Origin: Pseudomonas nunensis
GTDB lineage: Bacteria > Pseudomonadota > Gammaproteobacteria > Pseudomonadales > Pseudomonadaceae
DNA length: 64,000 bases
Assembly (NCBI RefSeq): GCF_024296925.1
Contig: NZ_CP101125.1
Span: 2,420,501 to 2,484,500 of the forward strand
Direction: 5' to 3'
In this document: in pieces, positions 1-9,834 of the stretch
Position numbering within the stretch: position 1 is the first letter of the stretch
Layout of the letters: each line of letters opens with the position of its first letter
Position numbers and translations under genes: made by a program
Notes under the pieces: generated by a model
What the model saw: the letters and a program-made list of their open reading frames with translations, nothing else
Databases searched by the model: none
What the model was told of the DNA's origin: nothing

Positions 1-1014
1 GGTGCGCGGATTCGCCAGGCGAATGTGCGCATCGAGCTTGGTCAGCTTGCCTTCCGGGTCCTTGGCGTAGTCCGGGACCTGGTTTTCGTGCTCGCCGCCC
101 ATCGGTGCGCCGGTGCTCTTGACCCGACCGAGGATGCTTTCCTGTTCCTGCAACGGCGTGCGGTCCCAGCGCTCAACGAAATTGCGGATAATCCGCACCG
201 CCTGGTAGCTGCCGTTCGCGGCCCAGGCTGGCTCGTCGCTGCCCGGTTGCACCCAGACAATGCTGTCCATGGCCTTGGCATCGTTGGAATCGGGATTGGC
301 CGAGCCGTCGCGAAAACCCAGGAAGTTGCGCGCACTTTGCGCCGGCACACCGGGTTTCGCCGGGGCTTGCGGCGGCACGCTGCCTTCTTGTTTCCAGCGC
401 ACCAGCAGCAGGTCCGGCAGGTTTTTCACGATGTCGCGCAGGGCGTGGATGTTGGTGTCGGTGGTGTTGGAGCAGAACTGCAAGCTCAAGTCACCGTGGC
501 AGCAATCCGCTTCCAGGGCATCGTTGGGGAAACCGACCATGCGGATCAGCCGCTTGGGTTTGGCGTTGGCCAGGCCGAAGCGTTCGTCGAACAGCGACTC
601 GCCGACCGACACAGTGATGGTCAGGTTGTCCGGCGTGACCACCGGGCCGAGAATCCCGGAGTCCACTGGTGGCAATTTCGGATCGACCTGCGTCACGGCG
701 CCGCCCTTCATCAGGAACGCGATGCGCTCGTTGAGGGTGCGGAACAAACGCTCCAGATCATCGCGGTCGGCGGCCAATACATCAAACGACACCAACATGC
801 CCGACGCCGGGCGCGGCGTGACGATACCGGTCTGGTGCTTGCCGTAAAAGGTGTGGCGGTCTTCGGTCTTTTCGCTGCTCGGCGCTTCGGTCACCTGGCT
901 GGAAGCGGCCATCGCCGGGCAGCTAAGGGAGCTGCCGGCCAACGCGACACCGGCGGCGCCCATGCCCATCAATACACGGCGGCGCTGGGCGGAAAACTGT
1001 TCCAAGTCTTTCAT
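1..1014 (-). CDS. efeB: EfeB, Dyp-type peroxidase/deferrochelatase (partial, C-terminus outside window)
   Basis: Periplasmic haem peroxidase of the EfeUOB iron system. Translation from the ATG at 1012-1014 begins [19 protein letters not shown], a twin-arginine signal (RRRVLM followed by a hydrophobic, Ala/Gly-rich stretch ending near PAMA-A), as expected for Tat-exported EfeB. The Dyp-family GxxDG haem-pocket motif is visible as GFRDGSANP. About 338 residues are present and the frame stays open to base 1, so the C-terminal part lies outside. It is the last gene of a minus-strand efeUOB operon, 18 bases after the efeO stop. In the family EfeB is proposed to oxidise ferrous iron or extract iron from haem; that role is known from homologues only. 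Confidence 0.93.
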   Translation of the reverse strand, partial: MKDLEQFSAQRRRVLMGMGAAGVALAGSSLSCPAMAASSQVTEAPSSEKTEDRHTFYGKHQTGIVTPRPASGMLVSFDVLAADRDDLERLFRTLNERIAFLMKGGAVTQVDPKLPPVDSGILGPVVTPDNLTITVSVGESLFDERFGLANAKPKRLIRMVGFPNDALEADCCHGDLSLQFCSNTTDTNIHALRDIVKNLPDLLLVRWKQEGSVPPQAPAKPGVPAQSARNFLGFRDGSANPDSNDAKAMDSIVWVQPGSDEPAWAANGSYQAVRIIRNFVERWDRTPLQEQESILGRVKSTGAPMGGEHENQVPDYAKDPEGKLTKLDAHIRLANPRT

Positions 1015-1032
1015 CTAAATGTCGTCTTCTGC

Positions 1033-2232
1033 TTACAGGCCGGAAAGGCCAAGGGCTGGGTCGATTTCGTCGAGTACGGTGGCCAGGGTCTTGGCCTTGT
1101 CGGCGATCTGTTTGCGCTGCTCGGCACTGACCGTGTCGTAGCTGGCGTAGCCGTCCTTGACCTTGAATCCATTGAGTTCGGCGTCGAAAGCGCTGATGGC
1201 GCTGTCGATTTTTGGCAGCAACTCGGCGGCAGATTTGCTCAGCAACGGCCGCAACAGGTCGACAACCTTGCGCGCCGCGTCGAGGTTGGCGGCAAAGCCG
1301 TTCAGGTCGGTGTGGCTGTAGCGTTCTTCTTCACCGCTGCTGGCGCGCACGTCGGCGATGCTGTTGAGGTTGCGCACCACAATGCTCACCAGTTGCTCCG
1401 GCGGCAGGGACTGGGCGAGCAATTGCTGTTTGAGCGTGGTGATGTCGATGATCAGTTGCATGGCCACCGGCGCCAAGGCGTCGAGTTTGCGTTGCTGGAA
1501 CAGCGCGTATTCGAGGCGATGGAAACCGGTGAAGGCCGAATCCTGTTCGCGCTTTTCAAAGTAATCGGCGCGGGCGTTGACGGCGTTATCCAGCTCGGCC
1601 AGACGTTGCGCGGCCGGGGCAATTCGTTGATAGGCAGCGCGAGCCGGCACATAAAGCGCTTGGGCCTGGGCCAGGTCGCCAGCTTCAATCGCCTGCTTCA
1701 GGGCGGTCACGGCTTTGATCAGCGCATTGCTTTGGCTGCTCAGGTACACGCGAAATTCCGACAGCGGACCAATGAACGCAACCATCGATGGCCGGGCCTT
1801 GGCCGCCGCATCGGACGCCGCCGTCGGGGTCACGTGCAAGGTGCCACGCGGGTTGCTGAGCAAGCCGCAAGTGATCGCATAGTCACCGGGCGCCAGGTTG
1901 GCGTTGATCACCTGGCTCAGGCCGGGGGCGATATTTTCCCGTTCTTCGACCACCAGCACGCCGTCGAGGATTTCCCATTCCACCGCCCGGTCGGAGCGGT
2001 TGACGATTCGGAAACTCGCGTGCCCGGCCGGGACCGTCAGCGCATTCGGTTCGCAACTTTTCGGGTGGATATTCACCACCACTTCGTCATGGTTGGTCTG
2101 GCGCTTGGCGGCGGCCATTTTCGACGCGTAGTAGAACAGGCCACCGGCCGCGATCATCACGATCACCGAACCGGCCACCGCCCAGCGCAACGCGCGGGGA
2201 GGTGAAGCCACGGGAGGATTAGGCGTTGACAT
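1033..2232 (-). CDS. efeO: EfeO, periplasmic iron-uptake component (cupredoxin + M75 peptidase-like domain)
   Basis: Iron-binding partner of EfeU in the periplasm. The 399-residue protein starts at the ATG at 2230-2232 (MSTPNPPVAS); a longer open frame to 2457 runs into efeU and has no coding look. It has an N-terminal hydrophobic anchor (about residues 14-32). A cupredoxin-like domain follows, with the cysteine-containing KSCEPN and ITCGLLSNPRG segments (about 50-130). The C-terminal domain is M75/imelysin-like, with the conserved FHRLEYALF (HxxE type) iron-site segment. It lies 8 bases downstream of efeU and 18 bases upstream of efeB, so the three are very likely co-transcribed under Fur control. 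Confidence 0.93.
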   Translation of the reverse strand: MSTPNPPVASPPRALRWAVAGSVIVMIAAGGLFYYASKMAAAKRQTNHDEVVVNIHPKSCEPNALTVPAGHASFRIVNRSDRAVEWEILDGVLVVEERENIAPGLSQVINANLAPGDYAITCGLLSNPRGTLHVTPTAASDAAAKARPSMVAFIGPLSEFRVYLSSQSNALIKAVTALKQAIEAGDLAQAQALYVPARAAYQRIAPAAQRLAELDNAVNARADYFEKREQDSAFTGFHRLEYALFQQRKLDALAPVAMQLIIDITTLKQQLLAQSLPPEQLVSIVVRNLNSIADVRASSGEEERYSHTDLNGFAANLDAARKVVDLLRPLLSKSAAELLPKIDSAISAFDAELNGFKVKDGYASYDTVSAEQRKQIADKAKTLATVLDEIDPALGLSGL

Positions 2233-2240
2233 GAATGCCC

Positions 2241-3080
2241 TTATTGGCTGGAAACGGAAGAAGATTGCTTGACGGGCGCGGCGGCCGGGAGGAAGAACAT
2301 CACCAGCGCCACCACCAGATAAATCAGATACGCGCCGAGGGTGCTGACGGTTGGTGCGTCCTGATAACCGAACATGCCGGCCAGTACCGAGCCCAGCGGG
2401 CCATCCATCGGCAGCGTGGCGCTGAAGTCGAAGAGCACGGTTTGCAGGTGATTCCATACGCCTGCTTCATGCAGAGCCTGCACAGAATTGGAGAGGATGC
2501 CGGCGGCGACCACGAGGATGAACAAACCGGTCCAGCGGAAGAACGCACTGAGGTTCAGGCGCATGCTGCCGGTGTAGATCAGGAAGCCGACAATGATCGC
2601 CAGGATCAAGCCGAGCAGGGCGCCAATCGGTGCCGCCGCGCCTTCGCTTTGCTGGAACACCGCCAGCAGGAAAAACACGGTTTCCAGACCTTCCCGGGCC
2701 ACGGCGAAAAACACCATGGCGATCAGCGCCGTGACCTGATGCTTGGAGCCGGCCAGCGCGTGATCGAGGGAAACGTGCAGGGAATGCTTGATCGAACGCG
2801 CCACTTTGCGCATCCAGAACACCATCGAACTGAGAATGCCGACGGCGACCAGGCCGACGATGCCTTCAAACAGTTCCTGTTGCTTCTGCGGGAACTCGGC
2901 GCTCATCAACTCCAGGCCACCACCGACCAACAGCGCCAGAGCAGCGGCGAGGAACACGCCAATCCACACGGCGGGCATCCACTGGCCGCGGCCGGTTTGC
3001 TTGAGGTAACTGGCGATAATGCCGACGATCAACGCCGCTTCAATGCCTTCGCGCAGCATGATCAAAAAGGGAACAAGCAT
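2241..3080 (-). CDS. efeU: EfeU, FTR1-family ferrous iron permease
   Basis: Inner-membrane iron permease of 279 residues. Two REGxE motifs typical of the OFeT/FTR1 family are visible: REGIE at about residues 10-14 in the first helix and REGLE at about 129-133. These are the iron-translocation glutamates of the family. About seven hydrophobic segments are present. It is the first gene of the minus-strand efeUOB operon. Its upstream region holds a strong Fur-box match 40-58 bases before the start. The full gene set (permease, cupredoxin/M75 protein, Tat peroxidase) supports a functional low-pH ferrous uptake system. Confidence 0.95.
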   Translation of the reverse strand: MLVPFLIMLREGIEAALIVGIIASYLKQTGRGQWMPAVWIGVFLAAALALLVGGGLELMSAEFPQKQQELFEGIVGLVAVGILSSMVFWMRKVARSIKHSLHVSLDHALAGSKHQVTALIAMVFFAVAREGLETVFFLLAVFQQSEGAAAPIGALLGLILAIIVGFLIYTGSMRLNLSAFFRWTGLFILVVAAGILSNSVQALHEAGVWNHLQTVLFDFSATLPMDGPLGSVLAGMFGYQDAPTVSTLGAYLIYLVVALVMFFLPAAAPVKQSSSVSSQ

Positions 3081-3119
3081 TCAGCACCGTGTCGAGTTAG
3101 TTAGGTTGCTAAGTTGTAA

Positions 3120-3138
3120 CATAATGACACTCATTCTC
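3120..3138 (-). promoter_or_regulatory. Fur box upstream of efeUOB
   Basis: The plus-strand bases CATAATGACACTCATTCTC match the 19-base Fur consensus at 15 of 19 positions and keep its dyad form. The site sits about 40 bases upstream of the efeU start, where it would cover a promoter, so iron-dependent repression by Fur is the natural reading. Confidence 0.75.
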
Positions 3139-3200
3139 ACATGAGATCGATTGACTTTAGCTGAACCTTAGCTGAACGACCCAAAAGATCACCCCAATCC

Positions 3201-3295
3201 CTGTAGGAGCGAGGCTTGCCCGCGAAGGCGGCGTGTCGGTTAGTAGAGATGTTGAATGTGCCGGCCTCTTCGCGAGCAAGCTTCGCTCCTACAGG
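3201..3295. repeat. REP doublet (inverted pair)
   Basis: Two inverted arms of about 26 bases (CTGTAGGAGCGAGGCTTGCC... and its near complement ending CGCTCCTACAG) flank a spacer of about 40 bases. This is the REP/REPIN form common between genes in fluorescent Pseudomonas. It is of the TAGGAGCGAGG subtype. The 406-base efeU-araC gap holds this pair, a second pair and the Fur box; no gene is seen. Confidence 0.85.
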
Positions 3296-3336
3296 TTTCC
3301 CGGCGTTCCACAAATATGTGATCGACTCAAATCCAT

Positions 3337-3428
3337 TGTAGGAGCGAGGCTTGCCCGCGAAAGCGGTGTGTCATTCAAATAAATGCTGGCTGACACGGCC
3401 CCTTCGCGAGCAAGCCCGCTCCCACAGG
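3337..3428. repeat. REP doublet, mixed subtype
   Basis: The left arm is TGTAGGAGCGAGGCTTGCCC (TAGGAGCGAGG subtype) while the right arm ends GCAAGCCCGCTCCCACAG (TGGGAGCGGG subtype), so the two arms come from different subtypes. It lies between the efe operon promoter and the araC-type gene. Confidence 0.8.
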
Positions 3429-3486
3429 GCTCTGCGCTGGGCTAATATGCCCGCCACTTGAACAAGAACAGGGCTCACCCCGCGCG

Positions 3487-4503
3487 ATGTCGGAAAAAGA
3501 CACCATATCCATTCAACTGGTGCGTGAAGCGCTGTTGCAAAGCTGTGCGCCTGGCGCTGCCACCGAAGAGGTGTTGCACAAAGTCGGGATTGATCCGGCG
3601 TTGCTGGACGCTGTTGACGCCCGAGTCCCTGCCACCTCGTACGCACGACTGTGGCGTTTGCTGGCCCGGCGCGGTGACGACGAGTTTTTCGGCATGGACC
3701 TGCGCCAGCTCAAATCCGGCAGTCTTGAATTCCTGTGCCGCTGCGCCATGGTCCAGCCCAACCTCGCCGCAGGTCTCACCTCGGGCCTGGCCTTTCTTTC
3801 GTTGATGCTTGAACACTTGCCCGCGCAACTGGTGCGCCAGCAAAGCCTGGCGGAAATCGTCTTGCTCGAAGACGACCAGGAACCGCGCCGCGCCTTCACC
3901 TATTTCACCTACTGGATGATCGTCCACGGCGTCGCCTGCTGGCTGGCGGGGCGGCGGATTCCGATCCTGGCCATCGAATTGCGCTGCCCGGAGCCGGACT
4001 TTTGTGATGACTATCAGGTGATGTTTTCCGAGAACCTGCGCTTCGACCGCCCGCGCACGCGGATGATTTTCGCCGCCGATTGCCTGGACTTACCGATCAA
4101 GCGCAGCCCGGAAGAACTCAAGCGCTTCCTGGCCCATGCGCCGGCCAACATCCTGGTCAAATACCGCGACCCGGAAAGCCTGGCCAGCCGGATCAAACAC
4201 GATCTACGACAACTGCCCGCCGAGCAATGGCCTGAAACCGAAGCCCTGGCGCAGCAACTGTGCATGTCGGCCTCGACCCTGCGCCGGCGCTTGGCCGAAG
4301 AAGGGCAGACCTGGCAGGGTTTGAAAGACAGCGTGCGCAAGGAATTGGCGATTGTCTGGCTGGCGGAACCGAGCATCAGCTTTGCCGAGATTGCGGCGCG
4401 GTTGGGATTTGCTGACGCGAGTTCGTTCTACAAGGCGTTTCGCAAGTGGTCGGGGACCAATCCGGGGCATTATCGGAGTTTGATTCTTAACGAGGCGAGC
4501 TGA
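3487..4503 (+). CDS. AraC-family transcriptional regulator (arabinose-binding-domain type)
   Basis: A 338-residue regulator. The N-terminal ~200 residues resemble the ligand-sensing domain shared by OruR/ArgR-like AraC proteins. The C-terminal ~90 residues form the double helix-turn-helix: ALAQQLCMSASTLRRRLAEEG is the first helix pair, and EIAARLGFADASSFYKAFRKW is the highly conserved second motif. It points into the downstream acyl-CoA catabolic genes (start 4753) and probably controls them, but no operator could be identified. The Shine-Dalgarno is weak. Effector unknown. Confidence 0.9.
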   Translation: MSEKDTISIQLVREALLQSCAPGAATEEVLHKVGIDPALLDAVDARVPATSYARLWRLLARRGDDEFFGMDLRQLKSGSLEFLCRCAMVQPNLAAGLTSGLAFLSLMLEHLPAQLVRQQSLAEIVLLEDDQEPRRAFTYFTYWMIVHGVACWLAGRRIPILAIELRCPEPDFCDDYQVMFSENLRFDRPRTRMIFAADCLDLPIKRSPEELKRFLAHAPANILVKYRDPESLASRIKHDLRQLPAEQWPETEALAQQLCMSASTLRRRLAEEGQTWQGLKDSVRKELAIVWLAEPSISFAEIAARLGFADASSFYKAFRKWSGTNPGHYRSLILNEAS

Positions 4504-4532
4504 TCCAGATCTTGCGTTGATTCGCGTGGCGC

Positions 4533-4599
4533 CTTCGCGAGCAAGCCCGCTCCCACATTTGGAATGCGTTCCCCTGTGGGAGCGGGCTTGCTCGCGAAG
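4533..4599. repeat. REP pair in opposite (tail-to-tail) order
   Basis: The arm order is reversed relative to the usual pair: CTTCGCGAGCAAGCCCGCTCCCACA comes first and its complement second, separated by only about 17 bases. As RNA this is a long perfect hairpin just after the araC-type stop, so it could end transcription or protect the 3' end. Confidence 0.8.
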
Positions 4600-4752
4600 A
4601 GGCCAGGCCAAACAACATATCTCCTGAACCTTGGCCAAACCAGTCAAACAACTTGATAGCTTTGACCATTGCCCCACACCCCGCGCGGCGCGAGTATTCC
4701 TGTGTTGATTACGGTTCCCCCAACCTAATAAAAATACAGAGGGATTCTGGCA

Positions 4753-6417
4753 ATGCGCGATTACTTGTCTGCCACTTCACAGTTCGATTACCAGCACACC
4801 GTGGATGCCGCGCTCGCCGGCGATTTGACGGCGCTTAACGCCTGCGTCGAATGTTGCGACCGTCACGCGTTGCCAGGTCGCATTGCGCTGTTCTGGGAAG
4901 GGCGCGATGGCGCCAGCGCGACGTACACCTTCACGGATTTGCAGGACAAAGCCGCGCGTCTGGCCAATTTTCTTCTGGCCCAGGGCGTTCAGAAGGGCGA
5001 CAAAGTCGCTGGCCTGCTGCCGCGCAACATCGAATTGCTGATCACCGTGTTCGCCACTTGGCGCATCGGCGCGGTCTACCAGCCGCTGTTCACCGCGTTC
5101 GGCCCGAAAGCCATCGAACACCGTTTGAGCAGCTCCGGCGCCAAAGTTGTGGTCACCGATGCGGTCAATCGCTCGAAACTTGCGGAAGTCGCCGATTGCC
5201 CGACCATCGTTACCGTTGGCGGTCCCAAAGGGCAGGGCATCGTGCGTGGCGACTACAGTTTCTGGGCCGAACTGCCCAATTATTCCCCTGTATGCGAACC
5301 GCTGCTGCTGACCGGTGAAGACCCGTTCCTGCTGATGTTCACCTCGGGCACTACCGGCCCGTCGAAAGCGCTGTCGGTGCCGCTCAAGGCCATCGTCGCC
5401 TTCCAGAGCTACACCCGCGACGCCGTCGACCTGCGCCCGGAAGACGCGTTCTGGAACGTCGCCGATCCAGGCTGGGCCTACGGCATCTATTTCGGTGTCA
5501 CCGGGCCGATGTCGATGGGGCATCCGATCACCTTCTACGATGGCCCGTTCACCCTCGAAAGCACCTGCCGGGTGATCAACAAATACAACATCACCAACCT
5601 GACCGGCTCGCCGACGGCTTACCGTTTGCTGATTGCCGGGGGCGAAGAGTTCGCCAAGTCGATCAAGGGCAAGCTGCGCATCGTCAGCAGCGCCGGCGAG
5701 CCGCTGAACCCGGAAGTGATCCGCTGGTTCGCCGACAACCTCGGCGTGGTGATCCACGACCATTACGGCCAGACCGAACTCGGTATGGTGCTGTGCAACC
5801 ACCACGGCCTGGCACACCCGATCCACATGGGCGCCGCCGGGTTTGCCTCGCCTGGGCACCGCATCGTGGTGCTGGATGAAGAGTACAAAGAACTCGGTAT
5901 CGGTCAGCCCGGCATCCTCGCCATCGACCGCACCCAGTCGCCGATGTGCTGGTTCAACGGTTACGAAGGCGCGCCGACCAAGGCCTTCGTCGGCAACTAT
6001 TACCTGAGCGGCGACACCGTCGAGTGGAACCCGGACGGCAGCATCAGCTTCGTCGGCCGCAGCGACGACGTGATCACCACTTCCGGCTACCGCGTCGGCC
6101 CGTTCGACGTTGAAAGCGCGTTGATTGAACACCCAGCGGTGATCGAAGCCGCAGTAGTTGGCAAGCCTGACCCAGAACGCACCGAACTGGTCAAAGCCTT
6201 CGTGGTGATCTGCGAGCAATACCGCGCCACACCGGAGCTGGCCGAAGAGCTGCGCCAACACGTGCGCAAGCGCCTGGCCGCGCACTCGTACCCGCGTGAA
6301 ATCGAATTTGTCAGCGAATTGCCGAAAACCCCAAGCGGCAAATTGCAGCGCTTTATCTTGCGCAACCAGGAAATCGCCAAGGCTCAAGAGGCCGCGGCTC
6401 ACAAAGCTTCTGCTTGA
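4753..6417 (+). CDS. AMP-binding acyl-CoA synthetase
   Basis: ATP-dependent acid:CoA ligase of 554 residues. It has the P-loop-like TSGTTGPSK at about 197-205, the YGQTE adenylate motif, [11 protein letters not shown] with the GRSDDVI hinge, and the C-terminal catalytic lysine context [10 protein letters not shown]. Acetyl-CoA-synthetase-like order and length indicate a short or branched acyl substrate. A good ribosome site (AGAGGGA) lies about 10 bases before the ATG. It is the first gene of a plus-strand run with an SDR (16 bases on) and a thiolase. A similar set occurs in other pseudomonads linked to branched-chain acyl-CoA breakdown. Exact substrate is inferred, not shown. Confidence 0.9.
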   Translation: MRDYLSATSQFDYQHTVDAALAGDLTALNACVECCDRHALPGRIALFWEGRDGASATYTFTDLQDKAARLANFLLAQGVQKGDKVAGLLPRNIELLITVFATWRIGAVYQPLFTAFGPKAIEHRLSSSGAKVVVTDAVNRSKLAEVADCPTIVTVGGPKGQGIVRGDYSFWAELPNYSPVCEPLLLTGEDPFLLMFTSGTTGPSKALSVPLKAIVAFQSYTRDAVDLRPEDAFWNVADPGWAYGIYFGVTGPMSMGHPITFYDGPFTLESTCRVINKYNITNLTGSPTAYRLLIAGGEEFAKSIKGKLRIVSSAGEPLNPEVIRWFADNLGVVIHDHYGQTELGMVLCNHHGLAHPIHMGAAGFASPGHRIVVLDEEYKELGIGQPGILAIDRTQSPMCWFNGYEGAPTKAFVGNYYLSGDTVEWNPDGSISFVGRSDDVITTSGYRVGPFDVESALIEHPAVIEAAVVGKPDPERTELVKAFVVICEQYRATPELAEELRQHVRKRLAAHSYPREIEFVSELPKTPSGKLQRFILRNQEIAKAQEAAAHKASA

Positions 6418-6433
6418 ATCGAAGGAAATAATG

Positions 6434-7195
6434 ATGCAGATCGAAAACAAGGTTTTTCTCGTCACCGGCGGTGCGTCCGGCCTGGGTGCCGCGACCGCTG
6501 AAATGCTGGTGGGCGCGGGCGCCAAGGTGATGCTGGTGGACATGAATGCCGAGGCTGTCGCGGCCCAGGCTGAACGTCTCGGCGCGCAAAGCGTAGTGGC
6601 CGACATCAGCAACGAAGCCGCTGCCGAAGCCGCCGTCGCCGCCACCGTCAAAGCCTTCGGTGGCTTGCACGGTCTGGTGAACTGCGCCGGCATCGTGCGT
6701 GGCGAGAAGATCCTCGGCAAGACTGGCCCGCACGCACTGGCCAGTTTCAGCCAAGTGATCAACGTCAACCTGATCGGTAGTTTCAATATGCTGCGTCTGG
6801 CCGCAGCGGCGATCGCGGAAACCGAAGCGGACGCCGACGGCGAGCGCGGTGTGATCATCAACACCGCATCGGCAGCGGCTTACGACGGCCAGATCGGCCA
6901 GGCTGCTTACGCTGCATCCAAAGGCGCGATTGTCAGCCTGACCTTGCCCGCCGCCCGTGAACTGGCGCGTTTCGGCATCCGTGTGATGACCACCGCTCCC
7001 GGCATTTTCGAAACACCGATGATGGCCGGCATGACCGAAGAAGTTCGCGCATCCCTGGCCGCTGGCGTGCCGTTCCCGCCGCGCCTCGGTAAACCGGGTG
7101 AGTACGCCGCGCTGGTCAGGCATATCATTGAAAACAGCATGCTCAACGGCGAGGTGATCCGTCTTGACGGTGCCTTGCGTATGGCCGCCAAATAA
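6434..7195 (+). CDS. SDR-family 3-hydroxyacyl-CoA dehydrogenase (2-methyl-3-hydroxybutyryl-CoA type)
   Basis: NAD-dependent short-chain dehydrogenase of 253 residues. It has the Rossmann motif TGGASGLG near the N-terminus, the NCAGI motif, catalytic serine in [10 protein letters not shown] and YAASK (Tyr-x3-Lys). The sequence resembles the human HSD17B10/type II 3-hydroxyacyl-CoA dehydrogenase group, which oxidises 2-methyl-3-hydroxybutyryl-CoA in isoleucine catabolism. The start at 6434 is chosen because AGGA ends 7 bases upstream; the adjacent ATG at 6431 is also possible. The gene sits between the synthetase and thiolase, fitting the last two steps of isoleucine degradation. Confidence 0.9.
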   Translation: MQIENKVFLVTGGASGLGAATAEMLVGAGAKVMLVDMNAEAVAAQAERLGAQSVVADISNEAAAEAAVAATVKAFGGLHGLVNCAGIVRGEKILGKTGPHALASFSQVINVNLIGSFNMLRLAAAAIAETEADADGERGVIINTASAAAYDGQIGQAAYAASKGAIVSLTLPAARELARFGIRVMTTAPGIFETPMMAGMTEEVRASLAAGVPFPPRLGKPGEYAALVRHIIENSMLNGEVIRLDGALRMAAK

Positions 7196-7207
7196 GGAGG
7201 ATTTGTC

Positions 7208-8401
7208 ATGACCCTTTCCAACGATCCGATTGTTATTGTCAGCGCCGTTCGTACCCCGATGGGCGGTTTCCAGGGCGAACTGAAAAGCCTGACCGCACCT
7301 CAACTCGGTGCTGCAGCGATCAAGGCTGCGGTTGAACGTGCCGGTGTCGCCTCCGACGCGGTTGACGAAGTGCTGTTCGGTTGCGTGTTGCCCGCCGGCC
7401 TCGGCCAGGCGCCTGCACGTCAGGCTGCACTGGGCGCCGGGCTGGATAAATCGACCCGCTGCACCACCGTGAACAAGATGTGCGGTTCCGGCATGGAAAC
7501 CACGATCCTAGCCCACGACATGCTGGTCGCTGGCAGTGCCGAGGTGGTGATCGCCGGTGGCATGGAAAGCATGTCCAACTCGCCGTATCTGCTGGACCGC
7601 GCACGTAGCGGTTACCGCATGGGCCATGGCCGGGTGCTGGATTCGATGTTCCTCGACGGCCTCGAAGACGCCTACGACAAGGGCCGCCTGATGGGCACCT
7701 TCGCCGAAGATTGCGCCGAGACCAACGGCTTCAGCCGCGAAGCTCAGGACGCGTTTGCCATTGCCTCGACCACCCGCGCGCAACAGGCGATCAAGGACGG
7801 CAGCTTCAAGGCCGAGATCGTGCCGCTGACCGTTACCTTGGGTAAAGAACAGGTGCTGATCAGCAACGACGAACAGCCACCGAAAGCCAAACTGGACAAG
7901 ATCGCCTCGCTGAAACCGGCATTTCGTGATGGCGGCACCGTGACGGCGGCCAACTCCAGCTCGATCTCCGACGGCGCAGCGGCACTCGTATTGATGCGAC
8001 GTTCCGAGGCCGAGAAACGCGGCCTCAAGCCATTGGCGGTGATCCATGGTCATGCGGCGTTTGCCGATACCCCGGGCCTGTTCCCGGTGGCCCCGGTCGG
8101 CGCGATCAAGAAGCTGATCAAGAAAACCGGTTGGTCGCTGGACGAAGTCGAGTTGTTTGAAATCAACGAAGCCTTCGCGGTGGTCAGCCTGGTGACCATG
8201 AGCAAACTTGAAATCCCCCACGAGAAGGTCAACGTCCACGGCGGCGCCTGTGCGTTGGGCCATCCGATTGGTGCGTCCGGTGCGCGGATCATCGTGACCT
8301 TGCTCTCGGCCCTGCGCCAGAAAGGCTTGAAACGCGGCGTTGCGGCGATTTGTATTGGCGGCGGCGAAGCAACGGCCATGGCCGTGGAATGCCTGTACTG
8401 A
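7208..8401 (+). CDS. Acetyl-CoA C-acyltransferase (thiolase)
   Basis: Thiolase of 397 residues, the normal length. The acyl-enzyme cysteine is in NKMCGSGME (about residue 90). The conserved EINEAFA, the GGACALGHPIGASGAR histidine loop and the C-terminal AICIGGGEATA cysteine are all present. A strong ribosome site (AAGGAGG) precedes the ATG, 12 bases after the SDR stop. In this context it probably cleaves 2-methylacetoacetyl-CoA to acetyl-CoA and propionyl-CoA, although biosynthetic or general beta-oxidation thiolases look alike. Confidence 0.93.
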   Translation: MTLSNDPIVIVSAVRTPMGGFQGELKSLTAPQLGAAAIKAAVERAGVASDAVDEVLFGCVLPAGLGQAPARQAALGAGLDKSTRCTTVNKMCGSGMETTILAHDMLVAGSAEVVIAGGMESMSNSPYLLDRARSGYRMGHGRVLDSMFLDGLEDAYDKGRLMGTFAEDCAETNGFSREAQDAFAIASTTRAQQAIKDGSFKAEIVPLTVTLGKEQVLISNDEQPPKAKLDKIASLKPAFRDGGTVTAANSSSISDGAAALVLMRRSEAEKRGLKPLAVIHGHAAFADTPGLFPVAPVGAIKKLIKKTGWSLDEVELFEINEAFAVVSLVTMSKLEIPHEKVNVHGGACALGHPIGASGARIIVTLLSALRQKGLKRGVAAICIGGGEATAMAVECLY

Positions 8402-8420
8402 GGCCTGTCGCCAATCCCCC

Positions 8421-8510
8421 TGTGGGAGCGGGCTTGCTCGCGAATGCGGTGTGTCATTCAACATTAATGTCGACTGACACGGCCTCTTCGCGAGCAAGCC
8501 CGCTCCCACA
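8421..8510. repeat. REP doublet
   Basis: Perfect arms TGTGGGAGCGGGCTTGCTCG and complement around a 40-base spacer. It lies in the 167-base gap between the thiolase and acyl-CoA dehydrogenase genes, so it may reduce read-through within this otherwise co-oriented cluster. Confidence 0.87.
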
Positions 8511-8568
8511 GGGGGTCAGCATTTCAGCCAGACATTTGGTGCGTAAGGTTCATTTTTAAGGATTCACC

Positions 8569-9696
8569 ATGATTCCCAATGACGAACAACTGCAGATCAG
8601 CGAAGCCGCCCGGCAATTCGCCCAGGAGCGGCTGAAGCCCTTCGCCGCCGAGTGGGACCGCGAGCATCGCTTTCCGAAAGAAGCCATCGGCGAAATGGCC
8701 GAGCTGGGCTTTTTCGGGATGTTGGTGCCGGAACAGTGGGGCGGTTGCGACACCGGTTACCTGGCCTACGCCATGGCCCTGGAAGAAATCGCTGCCGGCG
8801 ACGGCGCCTGCTCGACGATCATGAGCGTGCACAACTCCGTGGGTTGCGTGCCGATCCTCAAGTACGGCACCGACGAACAGAAAGAACGCTTTCTCAAGCC
8901 GCTGGCCAGCGGTTCGATGCTCGGCGCGTTCGCCCTGACCGAACCCCAGGCCGGTTCCGACGCCAGCGGCCTGAAAACCCGCGCCAAACTGGATGGCGAC
9001 CACTACGTGCTCAACGGCTGCAAGCAGTTCATCACCTCCGGGCAGAACGCCGGGGTGGTGATTGTGTTTGCGGTGACCGATCCGAGTGCCGGCAAACGCG
9101 GGATCACCGCGCTGATCGTGCCCACCGATTCGCCGGGCTACAAAGTCGCGCGGGTCGAGGACAAACTCGGTCAGCACGCGTCCGACACCTGCCAGATTCT
9201 GTTCGAAGACGTGAAAGTGCCGGTGGCCAACCGCTTGGGCGAAGAGGGCGAAGGTTACCGAATCGCCCTGGCCAACCTGGAAGGCGGGCGCGTCGGCATC
9301 GCCTCGCAATCGGTGGGCATGGCCCGCGCCGCGTTTGAAGCGGCCCGGGATTACGCCCGTGAGCGTGAGAGCTTTGGCAAGCCGATCATCGAACACCAGG
9401 CCGTGGCGTTCCGCTTGGCGGATATGGCGACCCAGATCGCCGTGGCCCGGCAGATGGTGCATTACGCCGCTGCGTTAAGAGACAGCGGCAAACCAGCGCT
9501 GGTCGAAGCGTCGATGGCCAAGCTGTTCGCCTCGGAAATGGCCGAGAAGGTCTGCTCGTCAGCGTTGCAAACCCTCGGCGGTTACGGTTACCTGAACGAC
9601 TTCCCGCTGGAGCGGATCTACCGCGACGTGCGGGTGTGCCAGATCTACGAAGGCACCAGCGATATTCAGCGCATGGTTATTTCGCGCAATCTTTGA
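8569..9696 (+). CDS. Acyl-CoA dehydrogenase (short/branched-chain type)
   Basis: FAD-dependent acyl-CoA dehydrogenase of 375 residues. It carries the family signatures [13 protein letters not shown] (about 122-135) and, near the C-terminus, [23 protein letters not shown] followed by [10 protein letters not shown], which carries the catalytic-base glutamate position of the short-chain group. By its place beside the tiglyl-CoA-end enzymes (SDR, thiolase) it probably converts 2-methylbutyryl-CoA to tiglyl-CoA. Isobutyryl- or butyryl-CoA activity cannot be excluded. A second, related dehydrogenase lies at 10725-11876 on the other strand. Confidence 0.92.
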   Translation: MIPNDEQLQISEAARQFAQERLKPFAAEWDREHRFPKEAIGEMAELGFFGMLVPEQWGGCDTGYLAYAMALEEIAAGDGACSTIMSVHNSVGCVPILKYGTDEQKERFLKPLASGSMLGAFALTEPQAGSDASGLKTRAKLDGDHYVLNGCKQFITSGQNAGVVIVFAVTDPSAGKRGITALIVPTDSPGYKVARVEDKLGQHASDTCQILFEDVKVPVANRLGEEGEGYRIALANLEGGRVGIASQSVGMARAAFEAARDYARERESFGKPIIEHQAVAFRLADMATQIAVARQMVHYAAALRDSGKPALVEASMAKLFASEMAEKVCSSALQTLGGYGYLNDFPLERIYRDVRVCQIYEGTSDIQRMVISRNL

Positions 9697-9706
9697 AGGA
9701 GTCTCC

Positions 9707-9800
9707 GGTAGGAGCTGCCGAAGGCTGGGATCTTTTGACGTTGATTTTAAAAAGCAGGATTAAAAGATCGCAGCCTCGTTGCACTCGACAGCTCCTACCG
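9707..9800. repeat. Intergenic palindromic repeat, GTAGGAGCTGCCGAAGGCTG family
   Basis: A second repeat family. An arm starting GGTAGGAGCTGCCGAAGGCTG with GATCTTTTGA is mirrored by AAAAGATCGCAGCC...CAGCTCCTACC. The right arm has diverged: GTTGCACTCGACAG replaces the expected CTTCGGCAG. The same family recurs at 24203-24282. Confidence 0.75.
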
Positions 9801-9834
9801 GGGGATCGAGCCTTATGCAAAACAGGAGTTATTT

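Noticed and set aside
25..2205. 726-residue plus-strand open frame opposite efeB/efeO
   Set aside because: It is antisense to two clear genes; the protein is low in structure, rich in Arg/Gln/His/Val as expected for the complement of GC-rich coding DNA.
4777..6864. 695-residue minus-strand open frame
   Set aside because: Lies opposite the acyl-CoA synthetase and SDR genes, whose motifs are intact; composition is that of a shadow frame.
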